This document shows, piece after piece, positions 10,283 to 20,442 of a DNA stretch of 32,188 nucleotides (position 1 is the first letter of the stretch; the number at the start of each line of letters is the position of its first letter). The position numbers and the translations under genes were made by a program. The DNA lies in the NCBI GenBank assembly GCA_037176905.1, contig JBBBWG010001904.1:1-32188 (forward strand). The letters run 5' to 3'. The notes below the pieces were generated by a model. That model was not told where the DNA came from. It did not search any database and was given only the letters and a program-made list of their open reading frames with translations. Origin of the DNA: Azolla pinnata. Lineage: Eukaryota; Streptophyta; Polypodiopsida; Salviniales; Salviniaceae.

Positions 10283-11350
10283 GCCCACAAAGAAACCTGA
10301 TTAAGCAACTTCATCAGCTCCAGAAAAACATGATTAAGCACCTTAATCAGCTCCAAAATACCTGATTAAGCAACTTCATCAGCTCCAAAAATACATGATT
10401 AAGCAACTTGATCAGCTCCAAAATACCTGATTAAGCACCTTCATCAGCTCTAAAATACATCATTAAGCATGTGAACCCGCTCTACAATACCTGATTAAGC
10501 ACCTTCATCAACTCTACAATACATCATTAAGCATGTTAACCCGATCTACAATGCTTGATTAAGCACCTTCATCAGCTCTACAATACATCATTAAGCATGT
10601 TAACCCGCTCTACAATACCTGATTAAGCCCGCCTACCAGCTCTAAACTATTGGATTAAGCGCATCTTAACTAGCTCGATCAGGCTACTTGATTAAGCAAT
10701 TCCACTAACTCGAGAATACCTGATTGCGTAGGCTAACCAACTCGAGAATACCTGATTGTGCATGATAACCGGTTTGAGTATACCTTGTTGTGTAGGCTAA
10801 ACCGGCTTCAGAATACCGAATTTTGTGGCTAACCAGCTCGAGAATACCTTTTGACTAGCTCTAGAATAGCTGATCAAACATGCTAACTAGTAGTAAAATG
10901 CGCGATTAAGAATGTTAACCAGCTCCAAAATGCTTGATTACTCTAGAATATCTGATTTAAGCATGTTGACCAGCTCTATGATACCTGATTAAGCATGTTA
11001 ACCAACTCTAGAATACCTGATTAATCATGTTATAACTAGCTCTAGAATACTTGATGAGCTTGTTAACCAGCTCGTTTGATACCTGATTGNNNNNNNNNNN
11101 NNNNNNNNNNNNNNNNNNNNNNNNNNNNNNNNNNNNNNNNNNNNNNNNNNNNNNNNNNNNNNNNNNNNNNNNNNNNNNNNNNNNNNNNNATACCTGATTA
11201 ATCATGTTATAACTAGCTCTAGAATACTTGATGAGCTTGTTAACCAGCTCGTTTGATACCTGATTGAGCAAGTTAACCAACTCTAGAATACTAGATTAAG
11301 AATGTTAACCAAGTCTAGAAGAACAGATTAAGCAGGCCAGGCATCCTCCT
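10283..11350. repeat. ~32-36-bp minisatellite array (about 30 units), interrupted by a gap
   Basis: The unit is approximately 'cctgattaagca' plus 'gttaaccagctctagaata', repeated head to tail. Early units (10290-10470) read '..caccttcatcagctccaaaatac'. Later ones read '..catgttaaccagctctagaatac', so there is a gradient of variants along the array. Divergence between units is substantial in the middle (10630-10900). It lies upstream of the BAP31-like gene. It has no fixed spacer/repeat alternation and is not a CRISPR. Confidence 0.9.
11090..11189. other. Assembly gap of 100 N inside the minisatellite
   Basis: Exactly 100 N, the conventional placeholder for a gap of unknown size. The 77 bases on either side (11013-11089 and 11190-11266) are identical, so the gap may represent an unmerged contig overlap or an unknown number of extra repeat units. 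Any open frame across it is artificial. Confidence 0.95.
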
Positions 11351-12018
11351 TAGTTTCATGTTGAAGCATGTTAATCACCATCACGATTAAGAAAGCCTGC
11401 CGATCAACCCCTGCCTATCAACCCCCTTCTCCCTTCATGCTTCAAGTGGGATAACCTATATTGAATCCCCAAAACCCTAAGCACTATATATCCCGAGATG
11501 AATCAACCCAAATTCCGATCATGAACAAGCTTTCAAAATACCAGCTACAACAAAAATCCAAAAAGCTTCCCACTTCTGAGAATTCCATGAGCTCAAAAAA
11601 CTGTCAAAAAACTGTCATAAACTGCCAAAAACCACAAGTTGGAAAATGACAAAATATGCACACACAATTGGCTCAAAACTGTCAAAAACTGCCAGTAATC
11701 GAAGGCGAACTGCAGCTTAATTGAACCACAAGCTTGAAAATGACAAAACATACAAAATTGGCTCAAAAACCGTCAAAAACCGCCGGTAATCAACGGCAAA
11801 CTGCAGCTTAATCAAACCACAAGTTTGAGAATGACAAAACGCGCACACGCAATTGGCTCAAAAACTGTCCAAAAACCAACAGTAATCGAATGCAAACTGC
11901 AGCTTGATTGAACCGCAAGTTTGAAAATGACAAAACATACACACACAACCGGCTCGAAAACTGTCAAAAACCGCCAGTAATCGAAGGCAAACTGCAGCTT
12001 AGTTGAACCACAAGTTTG

Positions 12019-12049
<31 letters not shown>

Positions 12050-12316
12050 ATTGGCTCAAAAAAACTGTCCAAAAACCAACAGTAATCGAGCGCAAACTGC
12101 AGCTGAAAATTACAAAGCATACACACAAGCACGCATACATCGGTGGAAGTCATGAATGCATACACACACTCACAATAGCCTGCAAACATACTAGATGCAG
12201 AGAGGAAGCAAACTGAGAGAGGTCCAATTATCTGGTATCTTAATCACAGTGCACCATGCAGCCTGTGAATTCATACATTGAATCGTTGACGGAAGGGGCT
12301 AGAATAACAGCCTTCA
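11351..12316. other. Gene-free stretch with ~95-bp array, downstream of the unknown basic protein gene
   Basis: No coding sequence can be supported. Most of it is the ~95-bp tandem array listed separately. The last ~200 bases (12130-12316) are likely the 3'UTR of the minus-strand gene ending at 12317. Confidence 0.6.
11638..12110. repeat. ~95-bp tandem array, five units, with a (CA)n expansion
   Basis: Five head-to-tail units share, in order, 'tttgaaaatgacaaaa', a short CA-rich patch, 'attggctcaaaaactgtc', 'aaaaaccgccagtaatcga', 'gcaaactgcagctta' and 'ttgaaccacaag'. Units start near 11638, 11731, 11822, 11918 and 12014. In the fifth the CA patch has grown to about 12 CA repeats (12025-12048). 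Each unit carries a PstI-type 'ctgcag'. Confidence 0.9.
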
Positions 12317-13916
12317 TCACTGCACTCGAACCGGTCTACTGCACCACTTCTCACTAAACAAACCGTCTGGTCCTTCATGGCATCCATATGCAACAGGCCC
12401 ATCGTCCACACGAGGATCGGGTTCGGGGTTTTGGGTTTCCTGTGCATCGTACCCGGATAGGTCCTTCATCGGAACCCCTGCCTCGACTTGCTCATCCTCC
12501 ATAACATCTCTGTATACACAGGCAATAGATCGATTACTCATTAAGCTTATTTGAAGAATGTACCTCACTTTCCTTTGTTGTCAAAGGAGAGGCATACCTT
12601 CGCACATTTCCCGCAGCTATGACTGTATATAACCCAGATATGGAAGGCTTTTTTACATTCAACTTTCCAAAATATGAAGGGCTTTTCAATACAACTTTCA
12701 ACATATACCCCGATACGACAGGCACAACTTCACATCAATTGAAGGGCCTTCTATATAAACTTCTCAGATGTAACCCAATATGAAGAGACTTTAGATACAA
12801 CTTTCTGCACGTAACCAGATTTGAAGAGCTTTTACATTGCACACAGCTTTCCAATATGAAGGTCTTTTCGATGCTGGCCAGATATATTACCCAATATATA
12901 TACATACAACTTTCCGCATCTAATCCAATAAAAAAGGGCTTCTACATACACTCAACTCTAAGTATAGTTTAACAAAAGGGCTTTACCTTCTTGGGGTTAT
13001 TAGCTGCAGCTTCTTATTGTCATTCTTCTTATGCCTGCACTTTCCTTTCCATCCATACTTCAAATCCTTCTTTGAATGCTTATTCTTTGGGGGTTGCGCA
13101 TTGTTAACGGTATGCGAAACTATGGATGGAGGAGGCTCCCAAACGCCCGGTGCCCATTTTACGTGTAATTTAGGCCGAACTCCAAAACCAAGCTCCTCAT
13201 ATGCACCTCGCAATGCAGACTTCTGCTTCAATTCCAAGACGAAAAAAGACAAAATAGAAATTAGAATGATATATGTCTACCGCTTCAAGGAATGACAACC
13301 ATAAAGATATGAGTTATGTATATGCCAGCTTACAGGAGGAGAACCTAAACATGAAATTGTCTTCGGATCTCCAGATTCTTGTAGATCCTTTGACACTACA
13401 CAGTTGCCTTCAACAATACATTTGCTTTCAACTGACGGAGGACATGGTTGTTTCTTGATCGAACATGCCTTTGCAATTGATTTCTCTTTATCTAACTTCA
13501 ACAGTTCCGAGGTATTGAAGTCAACCAGTCTTTTAAGACTGTGTAAATCCTTCTGCTTCTTTTTCTTCTTCTTACTCTTTCCTTGAATTAAAGGATCACA
13601 ATCTGGGGCTAATAATACTGCGCATTTATTTGATTCCAGATCATGCATATGATCTAACAGGCCCACAAGAGGTATACCTTCCTTCCTTTCAGATAATTGT
13701 TTTGTTGCCTTCACATCCATGTTTCTAGACACAACACTGGAACCAGGCTGTAATCTCAAACACTATCCGCAGCAATTCTTTACCACTTGTTCTTCCCTGA
13801 AGTTTCTGAGAGAGAAAATACCCTTGATTCAATGTAGAACCCAAGTCACTAGCATCCACACAATTTCCTCGAGGCTGTGCCGACTCACTGTATATTTTCA
13901 TGATGGAATCCAACAC
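12317..13916 (-). CDS. Plant-specific basic protein of unknown function (conserved VKWAP..PPPS.VSHTV motif)
   Basis: Well-supported exons in transcript order: 13720-13334, 13222-12987 and 12509-12317, giving about 271 aa if translation starts at 13720. Junctions are in frame (phase 0 after '..GSPP', phase 2 after '..ITPR'), with donors 'gtaagc' and 'gtaaag'. The first part has a lysine run (GKSKKKKKKQK, about residues 43-53), a likely nuclear signal. The centre, about residues 131-168, has 'ALRGAYEELGFGVRPKLHVK' followed by 'WAPGVWEPPPSIVSHTV', and then a Lys/His-rich stretch. I recall this core (LR.AYDELG..PKL.VKWAPDVYDPPPTS.SHTV) from an uncharacterised land-plant family; its function is unknown. 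An upstream coding exon beginning at ATG 13916 (MLDSIMKIYS..) could splice in from 'caagg' to one of two nearby AG sites, extending the N-terminus; this end is uncertain. A further 5'UTR exon near 15500-15900 is possible. Confidence 0.65.
12580..12980. repeat. Diverged ~60-bp repeats inside an intron of the unknown basic protein gene
   Basis: The phrases 'acccagatatg.aag', 'ggcttttacatacaacttt' and 'ccaatatgaagg' recur about six times with strong divergence. The block occupies the intron between the exons ending at 12987 and starting at 12509. I see no coding exon in it. Confidence 0.6.
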
Positions 13917-15960
13917 TCACCATTAGTTTTAGAGTTCCAGTGTCTAAAATTGAGATGCATTGATAATTCAAAAATGCAATCCAGATTCAGTGTCCAGAAT
14001 AATTTTTCTATATTTAAAATACTTGAGACGATTCACATAGAGATCTTAAATAGAGGATAAATTCAAATCACAAATATGTTCATTTTCTGCTCACACTATT
14101 TACTTCTATATGGAAATCAATGATTATCATCTACTGTGCGCACTAAAGATATACACAGATAATATATACGTTGACTGTAGAAGAAGAAAGCGCATTATGC
14201 CACGAGACTCATGAATACCAAGTTATGCTGCAAACTGAAGGACCTCATTTTTCTAGAAGTTGGATTTTATGATCGAGCTCAAGTTATAGAGTCAGAACTA
14301 CCCCAACACATGTGAGCTTATGAAGCTACATATCAAAACAACAGGGTATGCAAATAGTATGATACAGATGTGATCTATTCCAAGTCAAATAGCTATAAGT
14401 GAATAGGATAGATATTGTCCTTCCCAAGACAGTATGATGAGATATAGAGCAAAATTCAGTACTAAAATGCTACTGGTCCGTATATAGCAGTCTGATCATT
14501 TAAGAGTCGAATTGGAAATACATATAAAACAAAGTAAGAGTATCGATGAAAAGAAAAGATTGGTTGGAAATGATGAACCATACAAGATCCAGATGTTAGA
14601 TGATCTCGAAGAAGAGACATGGCCTTTTGCCACTCTCTTGTTTATCCAAGGAAATTACAAGTTTATGGCATGAACAAGTCTGTGCATAGCATGGTTGATT
14701 TTCTATGAACCTTCGTCTCTCAAATTTTGGTCTAAACAACTCCGTTACACATACATGCCTCTACATAAAGTGGTCGGAATCGGTTAACATCCCATTTCAA
14801 AAATTGGTATGGATAGTTCTACATAACATGGTCACTGTTTTCCTAGTTTATATGGATGAATTTTCAAAAATATCGAGGATTACATTTCAACTCTATACAT
14901 ACCGGAGTTATCCTCAGCTTTGGCTTCAATCTCTGTTGGAAGTGTAAATTTCCCCTCAGATCTGGCTCAAATCTATGCTGGAATATGTTCTATATCCCGT
15001 TGAACTGATCCAAAACTTTGTGCCAAACAAAACCTCCTTTTTGCTTCAGGACTCAAGCTGACTCCAAGTACTAAAGTTTTTATATCATGTGAGATCTGTA
15101 TAATGCTTATTTGTTGTTTTCTACCTAGCAAAGCATAAACGTAGCCAATTTCAAAGATATGAGAATCCAGACATACCGGTTGAGGATGAAAATGCGTAAG
15201 CGGACTTCAGTGTGGCAAAGAAGAAAACAAAGGAGAGGGAAACTATACCCAAGAAGGATCAATGGCAGTGTTCTTTTCACTTGGATTTGAAAGGGCCGAG
15301 ATACTTGATGAAGATCGAAGCAGAGCCGCGCCAAAGACGATCTTTAAGCCAGTGTATAGGCTGCTGAATGAAGAAGAGACATTTGGTATGCTCGAGGGCA
15401 CAAGTGGCCCTGAACATACTTCAGGACAGAGTCTCTCTCAGAGCTTCCCCTTCTGATCTCTTCTTCTCTTGATGAAATGCTCCAGGCAGGGGATGCAGAG
15501 GAGTTTAAGGATTTGGGCAGTGGGCTTTTACTAGAGGGTAATCATCCTGTAGGGTTTTGTAAGCTCCATGGGGATCTGTTGGGCTGTGTGCAAAGAGCTA
15601 GTCGGAGCTTCCATGGCGATTGTTGTGCTTCTGCAACCTTAGGATTTGAGCCATGTCTAGATCTGGATAAGAAAAACAGAGCATTATCCATATGTATGCA
15701 GTATATATACGCATTGAAATGCACTTTAAGCTCTCGGAAAGATCTCTACAATACGGTTCCGCTTTCCAAGCGCTGGGACTTTGGCTATGTTTCTTTTCTT
15801 TCTTTCTGCATGGGCTCTGAAACACCCTAGAACCTGAAACCCAAAATCCAAAATCCCTGAATGAGCCCCCACCAAGCTCTTGGAAGATGAGAGATGGCTA
15901 TCAGATCGGGGTTGTGAAGATATTGTGGATATTTTGCTTCTACTTGTGAGCCAAAAACAG
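13917..15960 (-). other. Upstream region of the unknown basic protein gene; possible 5'UTR exon and intron
   Basis: AT-rich from 13917 to about 15160, with no supported exon. From about 15160 to 15850 the composition is less AT-rich, and on the minus strand it reads like a leader: 'gttctagggtgtttc' near 15830 and short frames only. A plausible donor ('cttcttgg' followed by 'gtatag') lies near 15250. Short open frames on both strands (15262-15456 and 15477-15830 on plus) have no recognisable domain, and I leave them uncalled. Transcript evidence would decide. Confidence 0.35.
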
Positions 15961-17123
15961 CATTCATGCATTGTCATTGTACATATAGCATTCCAATCCC
16001 AAGGCTAGATCTAGCACAAGGCAACCAGACAGATATTGAACATCAGCACAGGTGCTTTTATCATCCCCAATCTATGGGAGTAAGCAACATCAGATCAATC
16101 ATCGTATGTTCTAATTAGAGGACGTGTAAGCAGGAAATTCGGCTGTAAGAAAAATCACCAAAGATAGCCGCAAACCTGTGCTAATTAGCGCTTTTATGCA
16201 AGGATCCTTTCCTGTTCTTGCTGCGAATAAGAATCGGTAATTCGAGATGTAAGCATTTTGCTTTGATTCATATATAAATAGATTGAAAATGATAAAGACA
16301 CATGCAGTGTTCATCGATTTTCTCTGCTCCATATATACAACACAAAATGTATATACGGAGCCTCAACATTATTTCCCCGCCGTCTTATAAAACACGGGTT
16401 CCATGTTTCCTAGCATTGATTTGATTTTCGTGCACAAGATTGAGACGTTATCGCAAACTGCCTCAATTACCAACGATTCCGTTAAGCGTCAAAACCAGCA
16501 GAATATATACTCAAATGCATCAAATCCTGCCTCATAATGACAGGGCAATGTCAAGATATGTGTGAACTTGCTCATACCAATCAAGCACACATCAATTTAT
16601 CTTTCATCTTGCCGCTTTTAGCGCTTTTCCAGTTGGAATTCCAGCAATCCACCAGCAGAATGGCATTTTAAGCAGCTGATTTGGCTGTCAAACCAGTAGA
16701 ACCTCCAGGTAAAGATCTAGACAAATGCTGCCAATCGTGTTTTGGAAGCACAGCAGAAGCATCATTTTGTTTCTATTCACTGACTAAAGACTATGCAAAA
16801 CAGCCATATCGCGATACCATGATAACCCCGAGGAGCAGGATATCATCAAGCTCATGGACACTCCGACAACCCTTCTTCGTGTAAAGCATTCCCATGTCTG
16901 ACACAGGAGCATCAGTCCGGATGTTGCCGAGAAGATCACATGTGATCGACATGATAACAAACTGATTGTTTGCCCAAGATTCCCTTACTGTACCTCAGTT
17001 GGCCATCAAACACTCTCTGCTGCGGTTCTACTTGCTAACCGAACCTGCAACGCTCTACTGCCTAGTTCCTGTTTGCATAATCGAAAACGCCAAACTCTGC
17101 TTCCTTTTTTTCTTTCCGAGCTT
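15961..17123. other. Spacer and 3' region of the PPR gene
   Basis: No coding sequence is supported apart from the possible out-of-frame PPR tail at 17041-17123, discussed as a finding. The remainder is mildly AT-rich and without conspicuous repeats. Confidence 0.55.
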
Positions 17124-20100
17124 TCAAGTTCCCATCTTTACTCGGCACGCTTCGATCTCCTCTGCTTCCCTCTTCATGCCAGCCGCAGCATACAAATTTC
17201 TCATGCACACGTATGCAGCGGTGCACTTCTCGTCGAGCTCGATCGATTGCTTAAAGACCCACATCCCAAGATCTACATTTATCCACTTGCAACACGAACC
17301 CAGAAGTGCTAAAAGCAGCGGAAGGCGATCCCCATGTGCAACCTTGCCCAGAATGGCTTTCGCCTTGTCGAAGTGCCCAGCACGTCCGAAAAGATCAACC
17401 ATGCATGCATAGTGTGCTGAGGCTGGGGCAAGACCACAAATGCTATACATATCGTTGAAAATCTTTTGCCCTTCTTCTACGAGCCCCGTATGACTACATG
17501 CGTTGAGCCAAATAAGAAAAGTGGCAGCATCTGGTGTGATACCATCTGCCCACATCTTGAGCACCGAGTCCACAATCTTCCTGCCATGAACCAATTGGCC
17601 ATATCCGGATATTAAGGCATTCCAAGTCGCGGCATCGCGATGAGGAAGCTCATCAAACACTGCTTGTGCTTTTCCCATCATCCCACACTTTGCATACATG
17701 TCCACCAATGCCATGCCAAGTTCGATACTTTTCCGTTGCAAGTCCTGCTTTTGGGCCTCGGCATGTATCTCTCCTCCCATCTCGACAGATCCTACAGTGC
17801 CACAGACTTTCAAGATGCAAGCGCAAGTCACTACATCTGGCAAGATGCCCTCGCGTCGCATTTCACTGTAGCATTTCAAAGCATCGTCAGGAAGCCCATG
17901 TTGGGCATATGCAGATACCAGTGCATTCCAACACACAGAGTCTCGGGCAGGAAGTTCTTGGAAAACCTCGCATGCTTTCTCTAATAAACCACACTTCGCA
18001 TACATATCCATCAATGCAGTTCCAAGAATAAGATTCGTCGCTAGCAATCCCTGCCTTCTTGCCTCGATGTGCATTGCTTCCCCCACAGAAAGAGACAGCG
18101 TGGCTCCACAAGCTTTCAAAACACAGGAAAATGTCGCCGCGTCGGGTCGAGCATTATCCTCATCTTTCATTTGTTCAAAGTATCTTATCACAGCATCATT
18201 ATGTCCATGTTGCACATAGCCAGCCAATAGTAGGTTCCAACATGTAACATCCTTCACAGGAAGCTCCTCAAACACTTCTTGTGCTTTCTCCAACATGCCA
18301 CACTTCGCATACATGTCAACAAGTGCTGTCCCAACCACGATATTTTTCTCTATCAGACCCTGCTTCTTGACCAGCATGTGAATTTCTTCTCCTGTTTCCA
18401 GAGACCCTTGGCTTCCACAAACTTTTAACATGTTGGTAAAGGTTATTGTGTCTGGAGGGATGCCCTCCCCTTGCATCTGCCTAAAGCATTTCAGAGCCTC
18501 ATCGTAAAACCCATGTTTGGCATACCCAGCGATTAGTGCACTCCAAGTTACAATATCATGCACAGAAAGCTCTTGAAATACTTCTTGAGCTTTCTCCAGG
18601 ACACCACACTTGCCATACATATCCACTAATGCAGTGCCAAGCATGATATCCTTTGTGACCAATCCTTGTTTCCTTATCTTTGTACATATTTCCTCTCCCA
18701 TTTCAAGGTTTCCTATGGATCCACATGCTTTCAAGAGCCAAATAAAGGTCGCTTTATTTGGGGTGATAGCCGCATCCTCCATCCTTCGGAAGCATTTCAA
18801 AGCCTCATTGCCTAATCCATTTTGGGCATAGCCACCCATAAGAGCATTCCAAGCCACGACATCATGCATTGGCAACTCTTCAAATACTTCCAGGGCTAGT
18901 TCCATCATATCACACTTGGCATACATATCGACCACTGCAGAGCCAAGCATGGGGTCTTTCTTCAGTAGCCCTTGCTTTTTCACCTCAGCGTGTATCTCTT
19001 GACCCATATCAAATGCTTGTGCACTTCCACAAGCTTTTAGAACAGATATAAATGTCAATGGATTTGCAAAAATACCTTCATCTTGCATCCTCCTGAAGCA
19101 CTTGAGAGCTTCCTCGCTCATATCATGTTGAGCATATCCAGCCATTAATGCATTCCACGACACAATATCTCTCCTCGGAAGTTGTTCAAATGCTTCTCGT
19201 GCTTTCTCAAGTTTACCACACTTGGCATACAGATCGACCAATGCAGTCCCAAGCATAAAGTCTTTTTCCAATAGACCCAGCTTCCTAACTTCTTCATATA
19301 TCTCTTCTCCGACCTCAAGACACCTGAGAGAGGCACATGCTTTCAAGGCGAGTGTGAACGTGATTGCAGTGGGGGCTATGTTTTCATCCCGCATTGCTTG
19401 GAAACATTTTAAAGCTTCATCCCCACGGTTTTGCTGGGCATACCCACTGATAAGGGCATTCCAAGATATAACGTCATGCGCCGCAAGCTCTTTAAACACT
19501 TCTAGAGCTTCTCCCAATTTACCACATTTGGCATACATGTCAATCAAAGTGTTTCCAAGCACGAGATCTTTCTGCAATAACCCTTGTTTTCTTATCTCCA
19601 AATGGATCTGCTCCCCTATCTCGATCGACCGTGCACAACCACACGCTCTCAAGACACAAGTAAAGGTTACTCTATCTGGAGATATACCCTCCTCTTTCAT
19701 TTGCTGGAAGCATTCTATAGCTTCATTTCCATGTCCAGAATGGGCATACCCACTAATCAAGGCATTCCAGGACACGACATTGCGCACTGGGAGCCCTTCA
19801 AAAAGCTCCCTAGCATCATCATACAAGCCACACTTAGCATACGTGTGCATCAAAGCAGTCGTCACATATGCATCTTTCAGTATCGATCCTTTCTCGAGCA
19901 AATAAGCATGCAGGGCTCTTACCTTCCCGATGTTCTTTTCTCTTCCACACGATTTTATATAAACTAAGAGAGATTTTCTACCTTCCAATTCCTTAACATG
20001 AGGAAGATCCTTAGCTTTGTGCATAGAAAAGGTATGAGTGTCGAGAAGATGCTTGGGCTTTTCTCGGACCCAACGTGGGTTGTGCAGGCTACGGACCCAA

Positions 20101-20351
20101 AAGGGAGGGGGCTTTGTATGTAGAGGTCTGAAATCAGGTAGGGTCCCATTTCTCTGCAAAATACAGAAAGAAAGAGAGAAAGAAAGAAAGAAAGAAAGAA
20201 AAGCATGAGATGGGTTGAAAGAAGGAAGGAAGGAAGGAAGGAAGGAAGGAAGGAAAAGAGTGTGTACCGTGATGCTTCTGTGGTTAGGAGAATGGAGAAG
20301 GGGGTCCCTGAAGAGCTCCTGCCATGGGAGCTCTGCAGCTGTGCAGGACAT
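17124..20351 (-). CDS. PLS-class pentatricopeptide repeat protein with truncated E domain
   Basis: The open frame runs 1,075 aa. It contains eight near-identical ~101-aa P-L-S triads, each starting 'W.ALI.GYAQ.G..EALKCF' and ending 'LGTALVDMYAKCG.LE.A.EVFEELP..D', from about residue 170 to 960. A C-terminal E1-like region follows (about 'LLALLGSCCKW' to 'YAAAGMKREAEEIEACRVKMGT'). There is no DYW deaminase domain. PLS proteins bind organellar RNA by a modular code, and many act in C-to-U editing in plastids or mitochondria; without DYW it would need a partner. The N-terminus is Arg/His/Pro-rich, compatible with organelle targeting. A 114-bp stretch (20154-20267) has good splice sites and is in frame, so the mature protein may be 1,037 aa; the 'FLPSFLPSF' and 'SFFLSFSLSF' residues come only from microsatellites in it. 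The rest is intronless, as usual for PPR genes. The stop falls before the usual 'KKPG.S.W' motif. Confidence 0.92.
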   Translation of the reverse strand: MSCTAAELPWQELFRDPLLHSPNHRSITVHTLFLPSFLPSFLPSFNPSHAFLSFFLSFSLSFCILQRNGTLPDFRPLHTKPPPFWVRSLHNPRWVREKPKHLLDTHTFSMHKAKDLPHVKELEGRKSLLVYIKSCGREKNIGKVRALHAYLLEKGSILKDAYVTTALMHTYAKCGLYDDARELFEGLPVRNVVSWNALISGYAHSGHGNEAIECFQQMKEEGISPDRVTFTCVLRACGCARSIEIGEQIHLEIRKQGLLQKDLVLGNTLIDMYAKCGKLGEALEVFKELAAHDVISWNALISGYAQQNRGDEALKCFQAMRDENIAPTAITFTLALKACASLRCLEVGEEIYEEVRKLGLLEKDFMLGTALVDLYAKCGKLEKAREAFEQLPRRDIVSWNALMAGYAQHDMSEEALKCFRRMQDEGIFANPLTFISVLKACGSAQAFDMGQEIHAEVKKQGLLKKDPMLGSAVVDMYAKCDMMELALEVFEELPMHDVVAWNALMGGYAQNGLGNEALKCFRRMEDAAITPNKATFIWLLKACGSIGNLEMGEEICTKIRKQGLVTKDIMLGTALVDMYGKCGVLEKAQEVFQELSVHDIVTWSALIAGYAKHGFYDEALKCFRQMQGEGIPPDTITFTNMLKVCGSQGSLETGEEIHMLVKKQGLIEKNIVVGTALVDMYAKCGMLEKAQEVFEELPVKDVTCWNLLLAGYVQHGHNDAVIRYFEQMKDEDNARPDAATFSCVLKACGATLSLSVGEAMHIEARRQGLLATNLILGTALMDMYAKCGLLEKACEVFQELPARDSVCWNALVSAYAQHGLPDDALKCYSEMRREGILPDVVTCACILKVCGTVGSVEMGGEIHAEAQKQDLQRKSIELGMALVDMYAKCGMMGKAQAVFDELPHRDAATWNALISGYGQLVHGRKIVDSVLKMWADGITPDAATFLIWLNACSHTGLVEEGQKIFNDMYSICGLAPASAHYACMVDLFGRAGHFDKAKAILGKVAHGDRLPLLLALLGSCCKWINVDLGMWVFKQSIELDEKCTAAYVCMRNLYAAAGMKREAEEIEACRVKMGT
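20154..20267 (-). other. Probable in-frame intron (exitron-like) in the PPR gene
   Basis: On the minus strand the donor is 'atcacg' followed by 'gtacac' and the acceptor is 'tctgtattttgcag' followed by 'agaaat'. The interior consists of (CCTT)n and (TTTC)n microsatellites that make an ideal polypyrimidine tract. Its length, 114 bp, is a multiple of three and it has no in-frame stop, so both retention (38 extra residues) and removal keep the frame. Confidence 0.6.
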
Positions 20352-20442
20352 CTGTTAGAGCAAAGCAGATGATTTGCAGCAGAGACCGGCTGATGCAGTT
20401 GCCATGGTCACAATCAGCCCACAAATTGTCTGAACTGTTTTC

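Noticed and set aside
11008..11280. 90-aa minus-strand frame across the N gap
   Set aside because: Artificial: it reads through 100 N and consists of minisatellite units.
10283..12110. Regular repeats that could be mistaken for a CRISPR array
   Set aside because: Head-to-tail units without unique spacers, in a plant nuclear context and with no cas genes.
15262..15830. Two plus-strand frames (64 and 117 aa) with fairly normal amino-acid composition
   Set aside because: No recognisable domain, no splice partner, and the region fits better as the leader of the minus-strand gene; kept as uncertain spacer.
17124..17400. DYW deaminase domain at the PPR C-terminus
   Set aside because: The frame stops after an E1-like region; no HxE or CxxC deaminase signature is visible in any nearby frame.
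19222..19905. 227-aa open frame on the plus strand, and several others over 17640-19967
   Set aside because: Antisense shadows of the PPR repeats; their repeated pattern mirrors the PPR periodicity.
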